Positions 7,630-16,071 of a stretch of 20,223 nucleotides of DNA are shown here, piece by piece. A model generated the notes under the pieces. The model was not told where the DNA came from and did not search any database. It saw nothing but the letters and a program-made list of their open reading frames with translations. Within the stretch, counting starts at the first letter, position 1. Each line of letters opens with the position of its first letter. The position numbers were made by a program, and so were the translations under genes. The DNA is from Actinomycetes bacterium (GTDB taxonomy: Bacteria; Actinomycetota; Acidimicrobiia; Acidimicrobiales; Palsa-688), in NCBI GenBank assembly GCA_021808665.1, contig JAKBBA010000059.1, forward strand, positions 1 through 20,223, read 5' to 3'.

Positions 7630-8586
7630 CTATTGGTGGGCGTGGAGTTCGGGGTTCAACTCGCCCCAGGCTCCTGAGCGGGGAATCACTTCGACGGCCC
7701 CGCTTTGGCTGTTGCGGCGGTAGAGGAGACCGGATCGTCCGCTTAGTTCTCTCGCTTTGGTGGTCGCGCCGTCGGGTAGCCGGACGACTGTGCCAGCGGT
7801 AAGGTACAGTCCCGCTTCGACAACGCAGTCATCGCCCAAGGCGATTCCAAGTCCCGAGTTCGCTCCTAGGAGGCAGCGCCGGCCAAGCGCTACGCGTTCC
7901 GTGCCCCCTCCAGACAATGTGCCCATGGTGGACGCACCGCCCCCGACATCGGTTCCCTCCCCTACTACCACCCCCTGGCTTATCCTGCCCTCGACCATCG
8001 CCCCCCCTAGGGTGCCGGCGTTGAAGTTGACGAAGCCTTCGTGCATGACCGTGGTGCCCTCACCCAGATATGCGCCTAGGCGTACCCGGCTGGCGTCCGC
8101 GATCCGTACCCCCGGGGGCACGACGTAGTCGGCCATCCTCGGAAACTTGTCTACAGCGTGAACGGTTAAGTGCACTCCGGCCACTGCTGCTTGTTCTCGC
8201 ACCTTGGGAAGGTCCGCTGGGTGAAGTGGCCCAAGCGACGTCCACGCGACGTTGGGGAGGAGGGCGAAGATGCCTTCCAGGTTCACATCGTTCGGGCAGA
8301 CGAGACGGTGCGACAGCAGGTGAAGCCTAAGGTAGGCGTCTGCTGTATCTAGAGGGGGCGCGTCAAGGTCGTCAATCACGGTTCGAAGTCGGACTCTCCT
8401 CACATGGCGGAGACGGTCGGAGTCCACCGGAGCGAGCGTTTCGCCGCGTCGGGAGGTGCTTGCGGCCTCGCCCGGCTGGCCATGCTCCTTAGGCGGTAGC
8501 CCAAGAGTCGGGAGCGGGTATAGGACTTCGAGCAGATCGACTTCTCTGAGGGTCCCGATTCCGTCGGCCCAGGCTGGTCGTGGCAT
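7630..8586 (-). CDS. dapD: 2,3,4,5-tetrahydropyridine-2,6-dicarboxylate N-succinyltransferase
   Basis: Transfers succinyl from succinyl-CoA to tetrahydrodipicolinate in the succinylase route to meso-diaminopimelate and lysine. The 318-aa protein matches the actinobacterial DapD form: an opening GIGTL...VLYPLPTLGL, a middle domain, and then a left-handed beta-helix of hexapeptide repeats (about residues 155-290). The catalytic Glu is expected in MVEGRIS (residue 199), followed by GGGASTMGTLSGGGT and LGANSGLGI. ATG at 8586 is preferred over the ATG 47 codons upstream because family similarity begins there. A TACCAT box ends 6 bases before that ATG, consistent with a leaderless mRNA, and no Shine-Dalgarno site is seen. 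No other lysine gene is nearby. Confidence 0.95.
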   Translation of the reverse strand: MPRPAWADGIGTLREVDLLEVLYPLPTLGLPPKEHGQPGEAASTSRRGETLAPVDSDRLRHVRRVRLRTVIDDLDAPPLDTADAYLRLHLLSHRLVCPNDVNLEGIFALLPNVAWTSLGPLHPADLPKVREQAAVAGVHLTVHAVDKFPRMADYVVPPGVRIADASRVRLGAYLGEGTTVMHEGFVNFNAGTLGGAMVEGRISQGVVVGEGTDVGGGASTMGTLSGGGTERVALGRRCLLGANSGLGIALGDDCVVEAGLYLTAGTVVRLPDGATTKARELSGRSGLLYRRNSQSGAVEVIPRSGAWGELNPELHAHQ

Positions 8587-8592
8587 GCTCAG

Positions 8593-8598
8593 ATGGTA
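8593..8598 (-). promoter_or_regulatory. -10 box of dapD, probable leaderless start
   Basis: TACCAT on the minus strand, 6 bases before the dapD ATG, so the transcript would begin at or next to the start codon. No convincing -35 hexamer is visible. Confidence 0.55.
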
Positions 8599-8673
8599 GC
8601 CGGGTCGGAAAAGGAGCCTCGATGTGACCTTCGGCTCTAGCGGCCCTGGTTTCTCGCTGTCACGATTATGGTC

Positions 8674-9147
8674 ATGGTCGACACTTTGGTAGGAGCGAGC
8701 GTCTGGGAGCAGGGAATCTACGATCACCTGCTATCGCACGTCGAAACCGAGCGGGGGATCCTGGAGTCCTACCGGGACGCCGCTGAGCGGTCAGAATCGG
8801 CTGCGTTCCGGTATCTCGTGGATCTCATAATCGATGATGAAATTCGTCACCACAAGCGCTTCTCCGAGTTGGCGGAAGCTCTCCGCTCTGACGCCGAGTT
8901 GAGCGCAGAGCCGCCTGCGGTGCCGCGCCTGGATTGGTACAAAGCTGACCACAACGTCATCCGTGAGCTGACCGATGCTCTCATAGCACAAGAGAGGGCC
9001 GACGCTAAGGAACTGGAACGCCTGCGCAGAGATCTCAAGGATGTGAAGGACACCACAATGTGGGTTCTTCTAGTAAAGCTGATGGAGGCTGACACGGCGA
9101 AGCACCTGGAGATTCTAAACTTCATTCGCCACCACATCAGCCTCTGA
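8674..9147 (+). CDS. ferritin-like (rubrerythrin-type) four-helix protein
   Basis: A 157-aa, all-helical, highly charged protein. Helix pairs carry the pattern of a ferritin-like carboxylate-bridged metal site: Glu24/26 in SHVETERG, then DEIRHH (Glu56, His59) in the first pair; Glu107 in AQERADAKE and MEADTAKH (Glu138, His144) in the second. This suggests iron binding or peroxide/redox sensing, but the second half does not show a clean ExxH, so metal binding is an inference. The ATG at 8674 is chosen; one at 8668 would add two residues. CACGAT lies 7 bases before 8674, a weak version of the leaderless -10 pattern. It is divergent from dapD and may be cotranscribed with the MFS gene 63 bases downstream. 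Confidence 0.75.
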   Translation: MVDTLVGASVWEQGIYDHLLSHVETERGILESYRDAAERSESAAFRYLVDLIIDDEIRHHKRFSELAEALRSDAELSAEPPAVPRLDWYKADHNVIRELTDALIAQERADAKELERLRRDLKDVKDTTMWVLLVKLMEADTAKHLEILNFIRHHISL

Positions 9148-9176
9148 CGCGTTCGCCGAGCGGTTTGGCGTGGGGT

Positions 9177-9201
9177 CTAGGTGGCCCCAGTCAGGACCTA
9201 G
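9177..9201 (+). promoter_or_regulatory. inverted repeat overlapping the MFS promoter
   Basis: CTAGGT (9177-9182) and ACCTAG (9196-9201) are perfect inverted arms with 13 bases between. The right arm overlaps the TAGCAT -10 box of the MFS gene, so a protein bound here would block transcription. It could equally be a weak hairpin after the ferritin-like gene. Confidence 0.4.
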
Positions 9202-9204
9202 CAT
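9199..9204 (+). promoter_or_regulatory. -10 box of the MFS gene, probable leaderless start
   Basis: TAGCAT stands exactly 6 bases before the ATG at 9211, and no Shine-Dalgarno site precedes that ATG. Confidence 0.5.
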
Positions 9205-9210
9205 GCAACG

Positions 9211-10533
9211 ATGAGCGAAGACCCCGAGGTGGCCTCTGAGGAGGTCGCCCGGGGAAGCGCAGATTCGCCCGGACCGTGCGGTGCTCAGCCCTCGGCGGAC
9301 CTTTCTGGGTCGGCTAGCCATCTCGGTCGGCGGGACGTCCGGTTCTTGGTCTTGGCGGCAGCCGTCTGCCTTGAAGCGGTCGGGGTGGGGGTTCTGTTCC
9401 CGCTGCTCGCCAGCATCCAGCAGAAAGATCATCTGGCGACCTACGGGCTCGGTCTCATGTCAGGGGCCAGTTTTTTCGCAGGCCTCGTCGCTCAACTCGG
9501 CGTCGGACCCTTTCTCGACGGGTCGCGAGCGCGGCGTGTCCTGCTCGGCGGTCTTGCACTCGGAGCCATCTCGCAGGTGTGGTTTGCCTCCGTTACCAGC
9601 CTGTGGTTACTCGTCGGAGCACGGGCTGGTGGTGGGGTGGCTTTCGGGATCATCCTGCCGGCCGCCTTGCGCCAGGCTGGCTACGGCCGGGAGGGGCCCG
9701 AGCGGGGAAGGCGCCTCGGTGCTATCTCTGCTTCGATGATGGCCGGTATTACAGTAGGTCCGCTCCTTGGGAGCCTCCTGTTCCGGGCCGGGGGAATCCG
9801 GATGCCGTTCTTGACTGTTGGGGCGCTCCTTGGCGTCGTGTTCGTCGCTGCAGCCGTGGTCATCCCCGCCGACGAGGTTCGTGAGGAGGCGTCAAGGACG
9901 GGCGGGTCAGCCAGAGGCGTTTCATTGCGGACATCTCTTTACGTGCTTGTCTCAGTTGTCTCCCTGGGCGCGGCTTCACAGTTGCCCAACGGGCTATACG
10001 ACGCGCTGTGGTCGCGGCTGATGACCGATAGAGGGGCGGGTGCGCTCCTGATCGGGCTGAGCCTGACGCTCTACGGTGCGCCTTTTATCGTGCTCGCCCC
10101 GATCGGGGGGCGCCTGGCGGAGAGGCGAGGCCCGCTTCTCGCCGGAGCCGTCGGTCTCATGATGGCTGATCTGTTTATGGCCAGCTACGGGTTCGTCCCG
10201 TCGCCGGTGGTTATCACGCTGCTTGGGGTTGGGGAAGCCTGCGTTCAATCGGTAGCGGTTCCAGCTGGTTACGCTTTCGTGGCGAGCGCATTTCCTGAGG
10301 AGCGCGCCGCAACCGGGCAAGGTCTGTTCGGCGGGGCAGGTACTGCCGCCGCAGGACTTTCAGCGGTCCTTGGAGCGTCCCTGTACGCGCCACTTGGTGC
10401 GGGGGTGGTGTTCGCCGGTGGTGCTGCAGTCAGCGTGGCCCTCGCCGCCCTTGCGCTCGGAGTTGGTCTCGATCGAAGGGCTCGACCCCGGGGTTATCGG
10501 TCGGTTTCCTCTGTCGATTCTACCGCCGGCTGA
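9211..10533 (+). CDS. MFS transporter, probable drug or metabolite efflux
   Basis: A 440-aa integral membrane protein. A polar, acidic N-terminus of about 40 residues precedes hydrophobic segments starting with DVRFLVLAAAVCLEAVGVGVL. Two blocks of about six membrane segments are split by a polar loop near residues 220-240 (DEVREEASRTGGSARG). Features of the major facilitator superfamily include the loop-2 basic motif after FLDGSRARRVLLGG (a variant of GxLaDRxGRR/K) and its repeat in the second half, GGRLAERRGPLLAG. PAALRQAGYG and GPLLGSLLF fit DHA1-type exporters. Substrate cannot be told. It follows the ferritin-like gene and probably has its own promoter, overlapped by an inverted repeat. 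Confidence 0.88.
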   Translation: MSEDPEVASEEVARGSADSPGPCGAQPSADLSGSASHLGRRDVRFLVLAAAVCLEAVGVGVLFPLLASIQQKDHLATYGLGLMSGASFFAGLVAQLGVGPFLDGSRARRVLLGGLALGAISQVWFASVTSLWLLVGARAGGGVAFGIILPAALRQAGYGREGPERGRRLGAISASMMAGITVGPLLGSLLFRAGGIRMPFLTVGALLGVVFVAAAVVIPADEVREEASRTGGSARGVSLRTSLYVLVSVVSLGAASQLPNGLYDALWSRLMTDRGAGALLIGLSLTLYGAPFIVLAPIGGRLAERRGPLLAGAVGLMMADLFMASYGFVPSPVVITLLGVGEACVQSVAVPAGYAFVASAFPEERAATGQGLFGGAGTAAAGLSAVLGASLYAPLGAGVVFAGGAAVSVALAALALGVGLDRRARPRGYRSVSSVDSTAG

Positions 10534-10621
10534 TGGCGCCTTTCTGCCTAAAGACCCTACAAAGGAGCCCGTAGCCGATTAGGGCCGTGAAGAGTGTGAA
10601 CAGTTCATGTTGAGCTATGCA

Positions 10622-10637
10622 CTCCCGTACTAGGGAG
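10622..10637 (+). repeat. small perfect inverted repeat before the LapA-domain gene
   Basis: CTCCC (10622-10626) and GGGAG (10633-10637) can pair around a 6-base loop, 16 bases before the ATG at 10654. It may be an operator or an mRNA hairpin hiding the purine-rich GGGAG. The rest of the 120-bp gap after the MFS gene shows no clear promoter. Confidence 0.3.
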
Positions 10638-10653
10638 AAGATCGGGGGTTCCG

Positions 10654-11169
10654 ATGCGAACCCGGACACGTCATTCCGATACCCATAATGCGACTACCGT
10701 CGGTACGGATTCGCCTGTGGTGGCCCAAGGAGGGCATTCCGCTCCTAGTAGCCAGCCGCAGGCACCAACGCATGATCAGGGAATCCTGCCCCATTTAGGA
10801 CGCACGAAAGTGCCGCACCCCCGGGTTAGTTCGACCCGGGCCGGCCGGACGTGGGTCAGGACACTTCCGGCGATCGTTGTGCTGGCGGTGATTTTATTTT
10901 TCGTTTTCCAGAATCTCCAGCATGCGAGAGTCCACTTCTTGTCGTTCTCGGGATCACTACCGATTGCATTGGCGCTGCTAGCTGCTGCAGCTCTGGGCGC
11001 GTTGGGCGTTCTAGCCCTCGGCTCCGTCCGGATCTTGCAGCTGCGTAAGGCGGTCCGGAGCGGAGGCCCCTCGAGACGCGAGGTGAGCCCGGGCTGGCGG
11101 GAAGAGTACGGGTCTTCGACGAGCAGGTCGCTGCGGTCCGATGCGGCGACTGCCGAGGGGGAGCGGTGA
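10654..11169 (+). CDS. LapA-domain (DUF1049) membrane protein
   Basis: A 171-aa protein with two adjacent membrane segments: TLPAIVVLAVILFFVFQNLQ (about 70-89) and LPIALALLAAAALGALGVLAL (about 101-121). The NLQHARVHFLSFSGSLPIAL stretch between and into the second segment is the hallmark of the LapA domain (N-x(2-4)-V-x-F/V, then a short periplasmic turn). In Proteobacteria LapA helps lipopolysaccharide assembly; in actinobacteria the role is unknown. The N-terminal 65 residues are polar, rich in His, Ser, Thr and Pro, an unusual extension, and the C-terminal 45 residues are basic and Ser-rich. Start choice is uncertain: no good ribosome site precedes 10654, although the composition upstream of the membrane part gives no better candidate. 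Confidence 0.75.
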   Translation: MRTRTRHSDTHNATTVGTDSPVVAQGGHSAPSSQPQAPTHDQGILPHLGRTKVPHPRVSSTRAGRTWVRTLPAIVVLAVILFFVFQNLQHARVHFLSFSGSLPIALALLAAAALGALGVLALGSVRILQLRKAVRSGGPSRREVSPGWREEYGSSTSRSLRSDAATAEGER

Positions 11170-11468
11170 GAGCGCCGGTCCGGGCTTTGCGTGTTCCCCG
11201 AGCGACAAGCTGGCGGTCGCGCGCCGGCCGCACGGGCAGATCATTCAACCCGTCAAGTCGCGGCCACGCTTCCACGGTCCGACCGCGCTACATCAGGGAG
11301 AGTGCATCCTGGATGGTCTTCGACGCCGGCGGGGACCTCTACTGCTACCAGTTCAAAGGTCCTACGGGCTCCACGGCGCTCTTCGACCGGCAACCGCAGC
11401 AAGCCCTCGTTGGATGCCGTGGGATCTTGGAGCTTGCTTCGAATCGGGTCACCGACCAACGGAGGTAG
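11166..11468 (+). CDS. hypothetical protein, doubtful small ORF
   Basis: A possible 100-aa protein starting at a GTG that overlaps the LapA-domain gene stop as GTGA. The first 45 residues are very rich in Arg and Ser. The second half reads more like a folded domain, with SWMVFDAGGDLYCYQF, GSTALFDRQPQQALVG and CRGILELASN. I do not recognise a family. The coupled start argues for a real gene; the Arg-rich beginning and open frames in other phases argue against. An internal ATG at residue 50 could give a 51-aa product instead. Confidence 0.35.
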   Translation: MRAPVRALRVPRATSWRSRAGRTGRSFNPSSRGHASTVRPRYIRESASWMVFDAGGDLYCYQFKGPTGSTALFDRQPQQALVGCRGILELASNRVTDQRR

Positions 11469-11515
11469 TCTCGTGACGGCTGCGACTGGGCGGCCCGGAT
11501 CGGCTAGGAGGCTGA
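11170..11515. other. 346-bp stretch between the LapA-domain gene and the beta-glucosidase
   Basis: Apart from the doubtful small ORF there is no supported gene here. The last 20 bases hold the AGGAGG ribosome site of the beta-glucosidase gene. I see no tRNA-like fold, no T-run terminator and no strong promoter hexamers. Confidence 0.4.
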
Positions 11516-12949
<1,434 letters not shown>

Positions 12950-12955
12950 CTTCTG

Positions 12956-12970
12956 AGGCGACAAGCGCCT
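12956..12970. terminator. small hairpin between convergent genes
   Basis: AGGCG (12956-12960) and CGCCT (12966-12970) pair around a 5-base loop in the 28-bp gap between the beta-glucosidase and lipoprotein stop codons. It could act on both strands, but the stem is short and no T run follows. Confidence 0.35.
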
Positions 12971-12977
12971 GAAAGAC

Positions 12978-13835
12978 CTAGGCTCCGCAGATCTTCTCCG
13001 GGAAGGTAACGGAGCTCGCGACCGATATCAATGTCGAGATCTGTGAGGGGTCCGTCAGGTTTGCTTGGAGCTCCAGGGCATGCGTCTTGTCAAGGGCAAG
13101 GTCGATCGATGCGAGATACGGCTCGGGTGCCTCGCTGCCTTGGGCTGCGACCGAGGTGGCTGTCGTGGCGGAGCTCTTGTACGATATGAGGTGTCCTGTC
13201 GCTCCGCATACGAGAAGCTGTTGGGACGACAGCGGTTGGTAACTCGCCGGAACCGGGGGTAGGCCGGCGACGGAAGACGCCGTGGAGAAGGTGATGCTCT
13301 GGGTGCCGTCTGCGCTTCGTAGTACGGCGCCACCCGGAGCTTTGGCGGTAGCAGACCAGCTGGTCGGATAAAGAGTGGAGAAGCTGCCGTCACTGGCTGC
13401 GAAAGGGTAGAACGTGCCGGGGGCGCTCAACTGCTGGCCAGCACTGATCCACCCTGTGAGAGAGGCACCTTTGACGTTTAGCCAGCCGCCCGAAGCCGGG
13501 TTGTACGACAAGACGGTCACCTCGGCTCCGCGGACAAGGGTGCCGATTACTTTGGCGGTCGTCGACGGCCCGGCGCGCATGTCCACTCCCAGCGGATAGA
13601 TGACTGTACGGATACCGGTCGACGGCGGCGTGGTGGTCGTCGTGGCACCCGGAACCGTAGTCGTCGTAGTGGTAGACGTCGTGGTCGGCGGGAGTGTCGA
13701 AGCGGGACTCGTAGGCGGGGATGTCGACGCCGGGGGTAGTGTCGAATGGCCGGACGAGCCGCACGAGGACACCAGTATCGCGGCGCAGGCCAAGAGGGCC
13801 ATCGTCGGGGTTAGTCGCCGCTGCGAGCCTGACAC
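12978..13835 (-). CDS. SH3-domain lipoprotein with Thr/Pro-rich linker
   Basis: A 285-aa predicted lipoprotein. From the GTG at 13835, MSGSQRRLTPTMALLACAA gives a basic n-region and hydrophobic core ending in the lipobox VSSC (Cys25). Residues about 30-73 form a low-complexity Ser/Thr/Pro linker with two runs of Thr. A bacterial SH3 domain follows (about 75-138): GVDMRAGPSTTAKVIGTL, GAEVTVLSYN, GGWLNVKGASLTGWI. The last 145 residues are an unrecognised domain beginning TFYPFAASDGSFSTLYP, with one Cys near its middle (LLVCGATG) and one near the end (EKICGA) that may form a disulfide. It probably sits on the outer face of the membrane. An upstream start at 14012 is open but would run into the divergent gene. 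Confidence 0.8.
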   Translation of the reverse strand: MSGSQRRLTPTMALLACAAILVSSCGSSGHSTLPPASTSPPTSPASTLPPTTTSTTTTTTVPGATTTTTPPSTGIRTVIYPLGVDMRAGPSTTAKVIGTLVRGAEVTVLSYNPASGGWLNVKGASLTGWISAGQQLSAPGTFYPFAASDGSFSTLYPTSWSATAKAPGGAVLRSADGTQSITFSTASSVAGLPPVPASYQPLSSQQLLVCGATGHLISYKSSATTATSVAAQGSEAPEPYLASIDLALDKTHALELQANLTDPSQISTLISVASSVTFPEKICGA

Positions 13836-13842
13836 GGAAACA

Positions 13843-13848
13843 AGGCTA
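13843..13848 (-). promoter_or_regulatory. -10 box of the lipoprotein gene, probable leaderless start
   Basis: TAGCCT on the minus strand, 7 bases before the GTG at 13835; no Shine-Dalgarno site is present. Its presence also favours that GTG over the ATG at 13802. Confidence 0.45.
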
Positions 13849-13940
13849 GTACCAGTCGCTAGCGAACGCTGGTACCCGAAGCTCAGGTCCTCTGTTCTGG
13901 CCGCGTTCACGTCGCAGCGTTGGTCATGGGAGCTAGGAGC

Positions 13941-13946
13941 TACGAT
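13941..13946 (+). promoter_or_regulatory. -10 box of the alkyltransferase gene, probable leaderless start
   Basis: TACGAT stands 7 bases before the ATG at 13954. A TTGGTC lies 15 bases upstream of it as a poor -35 candidate. An AGGAG at 13934-13938 is too far from the ATG to serve as a normal ribosome site. Confidence 0.5.
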
Positions 13947-13953
13947 TCGGGCA

Positions 13954-14607
13954 ATGACTATCCATAGCGTGCAGCTCGCTAGGCGGCTGAGCAGCCCGGT
14001 CGGGACGATCACCCTAACGGCAAGCGGTGGAGCACTGGTCGGTTTGGCACTGAACGGGCCGGCGAGAGCCTCAGGCGCTTCGACGGCTCAGAGTGCTTCG
14101 ACCGCCTCGAGGCAGATGAGTGAGATCCCAACGGATGGCAACTTGGCCATATCCGCTCTCGGCGAAGTAGACGATCTGCGCAACCACGATAGCTTCCTAG
14201 CCGCCGGTCTCCTCGACGACGTCACCTGCCAGCTGGGCCGGTACTTCGATGGCGGCCTGCGCAGCTTCGAGGTTAACCTCGACCCGCCGGGCACCGAGTT
14301 CCAGCGCAGAGTTTGGAGGGCGCTGTGCGAGATCCCGTACGGGGAGACGAGAAGTTACTCCGACATAGCGTCTGCAGTCGGCCAACCGAAAGCTGCCAGA
14401 GCAGTAGGGATGGCGAACCACCGCAATCCGATAGCGCTCATAATCCCGTGTCATCGAGTGGTCGGAGCTGGCGGATCGCTGACAGGCTACGCCGCCGGCC
14501 TGAAGGTGAAGGAAGTCCTACTCAACCTGGAGCAAGCGGTCCGCCGGGAGGACTCGGAGGCGGCTACGCCCCGGCACCTGTGCTCTGCCGCCCGGTTGAC
14601 GCCTTGA
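13954..14607 (+). CDS. ogt: methylated-DNA--[protein]-cysteine S-methyltransferase
   Basis: A 217-aa DNA repair protein that takes alkyl groups from O6-alkylguanine onto its own Cys in one irreversible step. The C-terminal domain is complete: GTEFQRRVWRALCEIPYGET, the recognition helix SYSDIASAVGQPKAARAVG with its Arg finger, the NPIALIIPCHRVV active site (Cys about 166), and GSLTGYAAGLKVKEVLL. The N-terminal half is weaker and holds a Ser/Ala/Thr-rich insertion at about residues 30-55 not usual in the family. The open frame extends back to 13600, but that part is the antisense of the lipoprotein linker and is rejected; ATG at 13954 fits the family start and the -10 box. Confidence 0.93.
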   Translation: MTIHSVQLARRLSSPVGTITLTASGGALVGLALNGPARASGASTAQSASTASRQMSEIPTDGNLAISALGEVDDLRNHDSFLAAGLLDDVTCQLGRYFDGGLRSFEVNLDPPGTEFQRRVWRALCEIPYGETRSYSDIASAVGQPKAARAVGMANHRNPIALIIPCHRVVGAGGSLTGYAAGLKVKEVLLNLEQAVRREDSEAATPRHLCSAARLTP

Positions 14608-14631
14608 CGTACGGGAGGCTTTCATGATTCG

Positions 14632-15267
14632 GTGTACAATCCTTCTGGCTTTGCCGTCACAGATCTGGCGATCCTCCGAGATGCCATCCGTCTGATCGCT
14701 CTTGGAGAGTTGATCACGGTTGGTTCAGGTGGTATCGAAGCCTCCAAGGTCCCGCTCCTCATCTCCGACGACGCCACAGTCCTGCGAGGGCATCTTGCGC
14801 GGGCGAACCCACAGTGGGCTAACGCAGATCTCTCTGTCCCGGTGCTGGTCTGCTGGCACGGACCCGACGCCTATGTCTCGCCGAGCTTCTACCCGTCCAA
14901 GGCGGAACACGGCGAGGTCGTGCCCACATGGAACTACATCACGGTGCAGGCGCGAGGTTCGCTGGTCGTCCACGACGATGCGAACTGGGTTCGCCAAGTG
15001 GTAGAGAATCTTACCGACCTACACGAGTCCGCTTCGATTGAGCCGTGGCGTTTTCAGGACGCCCCACCTAGGTATGCCGGAAGCATGCTGAAAGCAGTCG
15101 TCGGGATCGAGATCAAGGTAACCTCCCTGGAGGGTAAGTGGAAGCTTTCGCAGAATCGCCCGGCTCGGGACTTCGAAGGTGTCGTAGCCGGCCTGGAACG
15201 CCGAGAACACGATCCCGGCGCTCTTCGGGTTTCCTCAGCTATGAGGAACCTCGATGCCCACAGGTAG
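14632..15267 (+). CDS. PaiB-like FMN-binding split-barrel protein (negative regulator family)
   Basis: A 211-aa protein of the PaiB family, named after a Bacillus subtilis gene that represses sporulation and protease genes; the fold is a split beta-barrel that binds flavin. The start MYNPSGFAVTD matches the conserved MYxPxxF opening and fixes the GTG at 14632. Further family stretches are SKVPLLI, LRGHLARANPQWA, WHGPDAYVSPSFYPSK (variant of GPxAYVSPxWY), VVPTWNYITVQARG and KAVVGIEIKVTSLEGKWKLSQNR. A GGGAGG site lies 14 bases upstream, nearer to an out-of-frame ATG at 14624 than to the GTG, so the ribosome entry is unclear. The partner acetyltransferase gene paiA is absent. It starts 24 bases after ogt and may be cotranscribed with it. 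Confidence 0.9.
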   Translation: MYNPSGFAVTDLAILRDAIRLIALGELITVGSGGIEASKVPLLISDDATVLRGHLARANPQWANADLSVPVLVCWHGPDAYVSPSFYPSKAEHGEVVPTWNYITVQARGSLVVHDDANWVRQVVENLTDLHESASIEPWRFQDAPPRYAGSMLKAVVGIEIKVTSLEGKWKLSQNRPARDFEGVVAGLERREHDPGALRVSSAMRNLDAHR

Positions 15268-15374
15268 CCTAAGGGTGGCTGTACGGTGGTCGAAAGCGCA
15301 GGGTGGCGTCGTGCGGACCACGCCGTGTCGACTTGAGGGAGATCCGAAAGGTCTTTGGACGGGAGGACATAGAG

Positions 15375-15917
15375 GTGACGGAACACGAAGCTGATGTGCC
15401 TGCATCCGCAGGGACCTCGTCTGGGGACAGGCATCCCGTGGTCGACCCGCTAGCTCTGCGAAAGACCCTTTCATGCTTTGCGAGCGGGGTGACGATCGTT
15501 GCCGCTGTCTACCGTGGCCTGCCGGTGGGATTCACCTGCCAGAGCTTCTTTTCGCTTTCCCTCGACCCGCCCTACGTCGCGATAGCTCCCGCCAAGACGT
15601 CCACCTCGTGGCCTCTAATAGCCGAGGCCGGCGCATTCTGCGTGAACATACTCTCGGAGAGCCAGGAGGCATTGGCCAGGAGGTTCGCCGTATCGGGAAC
15701 CGACAAGTTCGACGGTGTCGAATGGCACAGCTCTCCCGCGACTTCCTCGCCAATGCTGACCGGCTCCGTCGCATGGGTTGACTGCTCCTTAGAGTTCGTT
15801 CACTCGGCGGGAGACCACGAGCTTGTAGTGGGAAGGGTTCTGGACCAACGATCCCTAGGGGGAGCGCCGCTGGTCTTCTTCCAAAGCCGATTTGCCAAAG
15901 TGGACTTCGGTGGTTGA
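15375..15917 (+). CDS. flavin reductase-like FMN-binding protein
   Basis: A 180-aa protein of the flavin reductase domain family, which uses NAD(P)H to reduce FMN or FAD, often for a partner monooxygenase. Visible motifs: LRKTLSCFASGVTIVAA at the start of the barrel, GFTCQSFFSLSLDPPYVAIAPAKTSTSWP for flavin binding, FCVNILSESQEALARRFA, the segment DKFDGVEW, and a C-terminal GDHELVVGRVLDQ with the conserved His. GTG at 15375 is preferred to 15303 because GGGAGG ends 8 bases before it and the extra 24 residues have no family character. No monooxygenase gene lies nearby. It has the same broad fold as the PaiB-like neighbour upstream but a different family. Confidence 0.9.
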   Translation: MTEHEADVPASAGTSSGDRHPVVDPLALRKTLSCFASGVTIVAAVYRGLPVGFTCQSFFSLSLDPPYVAIAPAKTSTSWPLIAEAGAFCVNILSESQEALARRFAVSGTDKFDGVEWHSSPATSSPMLTGSVAWVDCSLEFVHSAGDHELVVGRVLDQRSLGGAPLVFFQSRFAKVDFGG

Positions 15918-16071
15918 AGTCGGTCTTCTACCGCCTCAATGGTCCTGAGGGCGCGTTCGCGGGTTTCGAGGAGACGACAGGGTGGACCTCGGAAATAAAT
16001 GTAGACATAGCTACGTTCTACTGATGGACTGCCGACAGTCGGCGATAACAAGTAAGACGTGGAGGTTCCCT
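15918..16071 (+). promoter_or_regulatory. regulatory gap before the aldolase gene, with perfect palindrome
   Basis: This 154-bp gap becomes AT-rich from about 15990 and holds GCCGACAGTCGGC (16031-16043), a perfect 6+1+6 palindrome 28 bases before the aldolase ATG. Further upstream GTAGA (16000-16004) and TCTAC (16016-16020) form weaker arms. The GGAGG ribosome site ends 6 bases before the ATG at 16072. The palindrome is a plausible operator, for example for the MarR protein encoded two genes downstream. Confidence 0.4.

Noticed and set aside
13628..13690. GTC/GTG-rich repetitive tract as a non-coding microsatellite.
   Set aside because: It is simply the coding sequence of the lipoprotein's Thr-rich linker read on the other strand.
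13600..13953. Open extension of the alkyltransferase frame back to 13600, giving 335 residues.
   Set aside because: This stretch is the antisense of the Thr-rich linker of the lipoprotein gene and reads as runs of Val. The family start, and a -10 box, fit the ATG at 13954.
15982..16071. Upstream ATG adding 30 residues to the aldolase.
   Set aside because: No ribosome site, a Cys-rich unlikely N-terminus, and it would cover the palindrome and AT-rich promoter region; ATG at 16072 has GGAGG.
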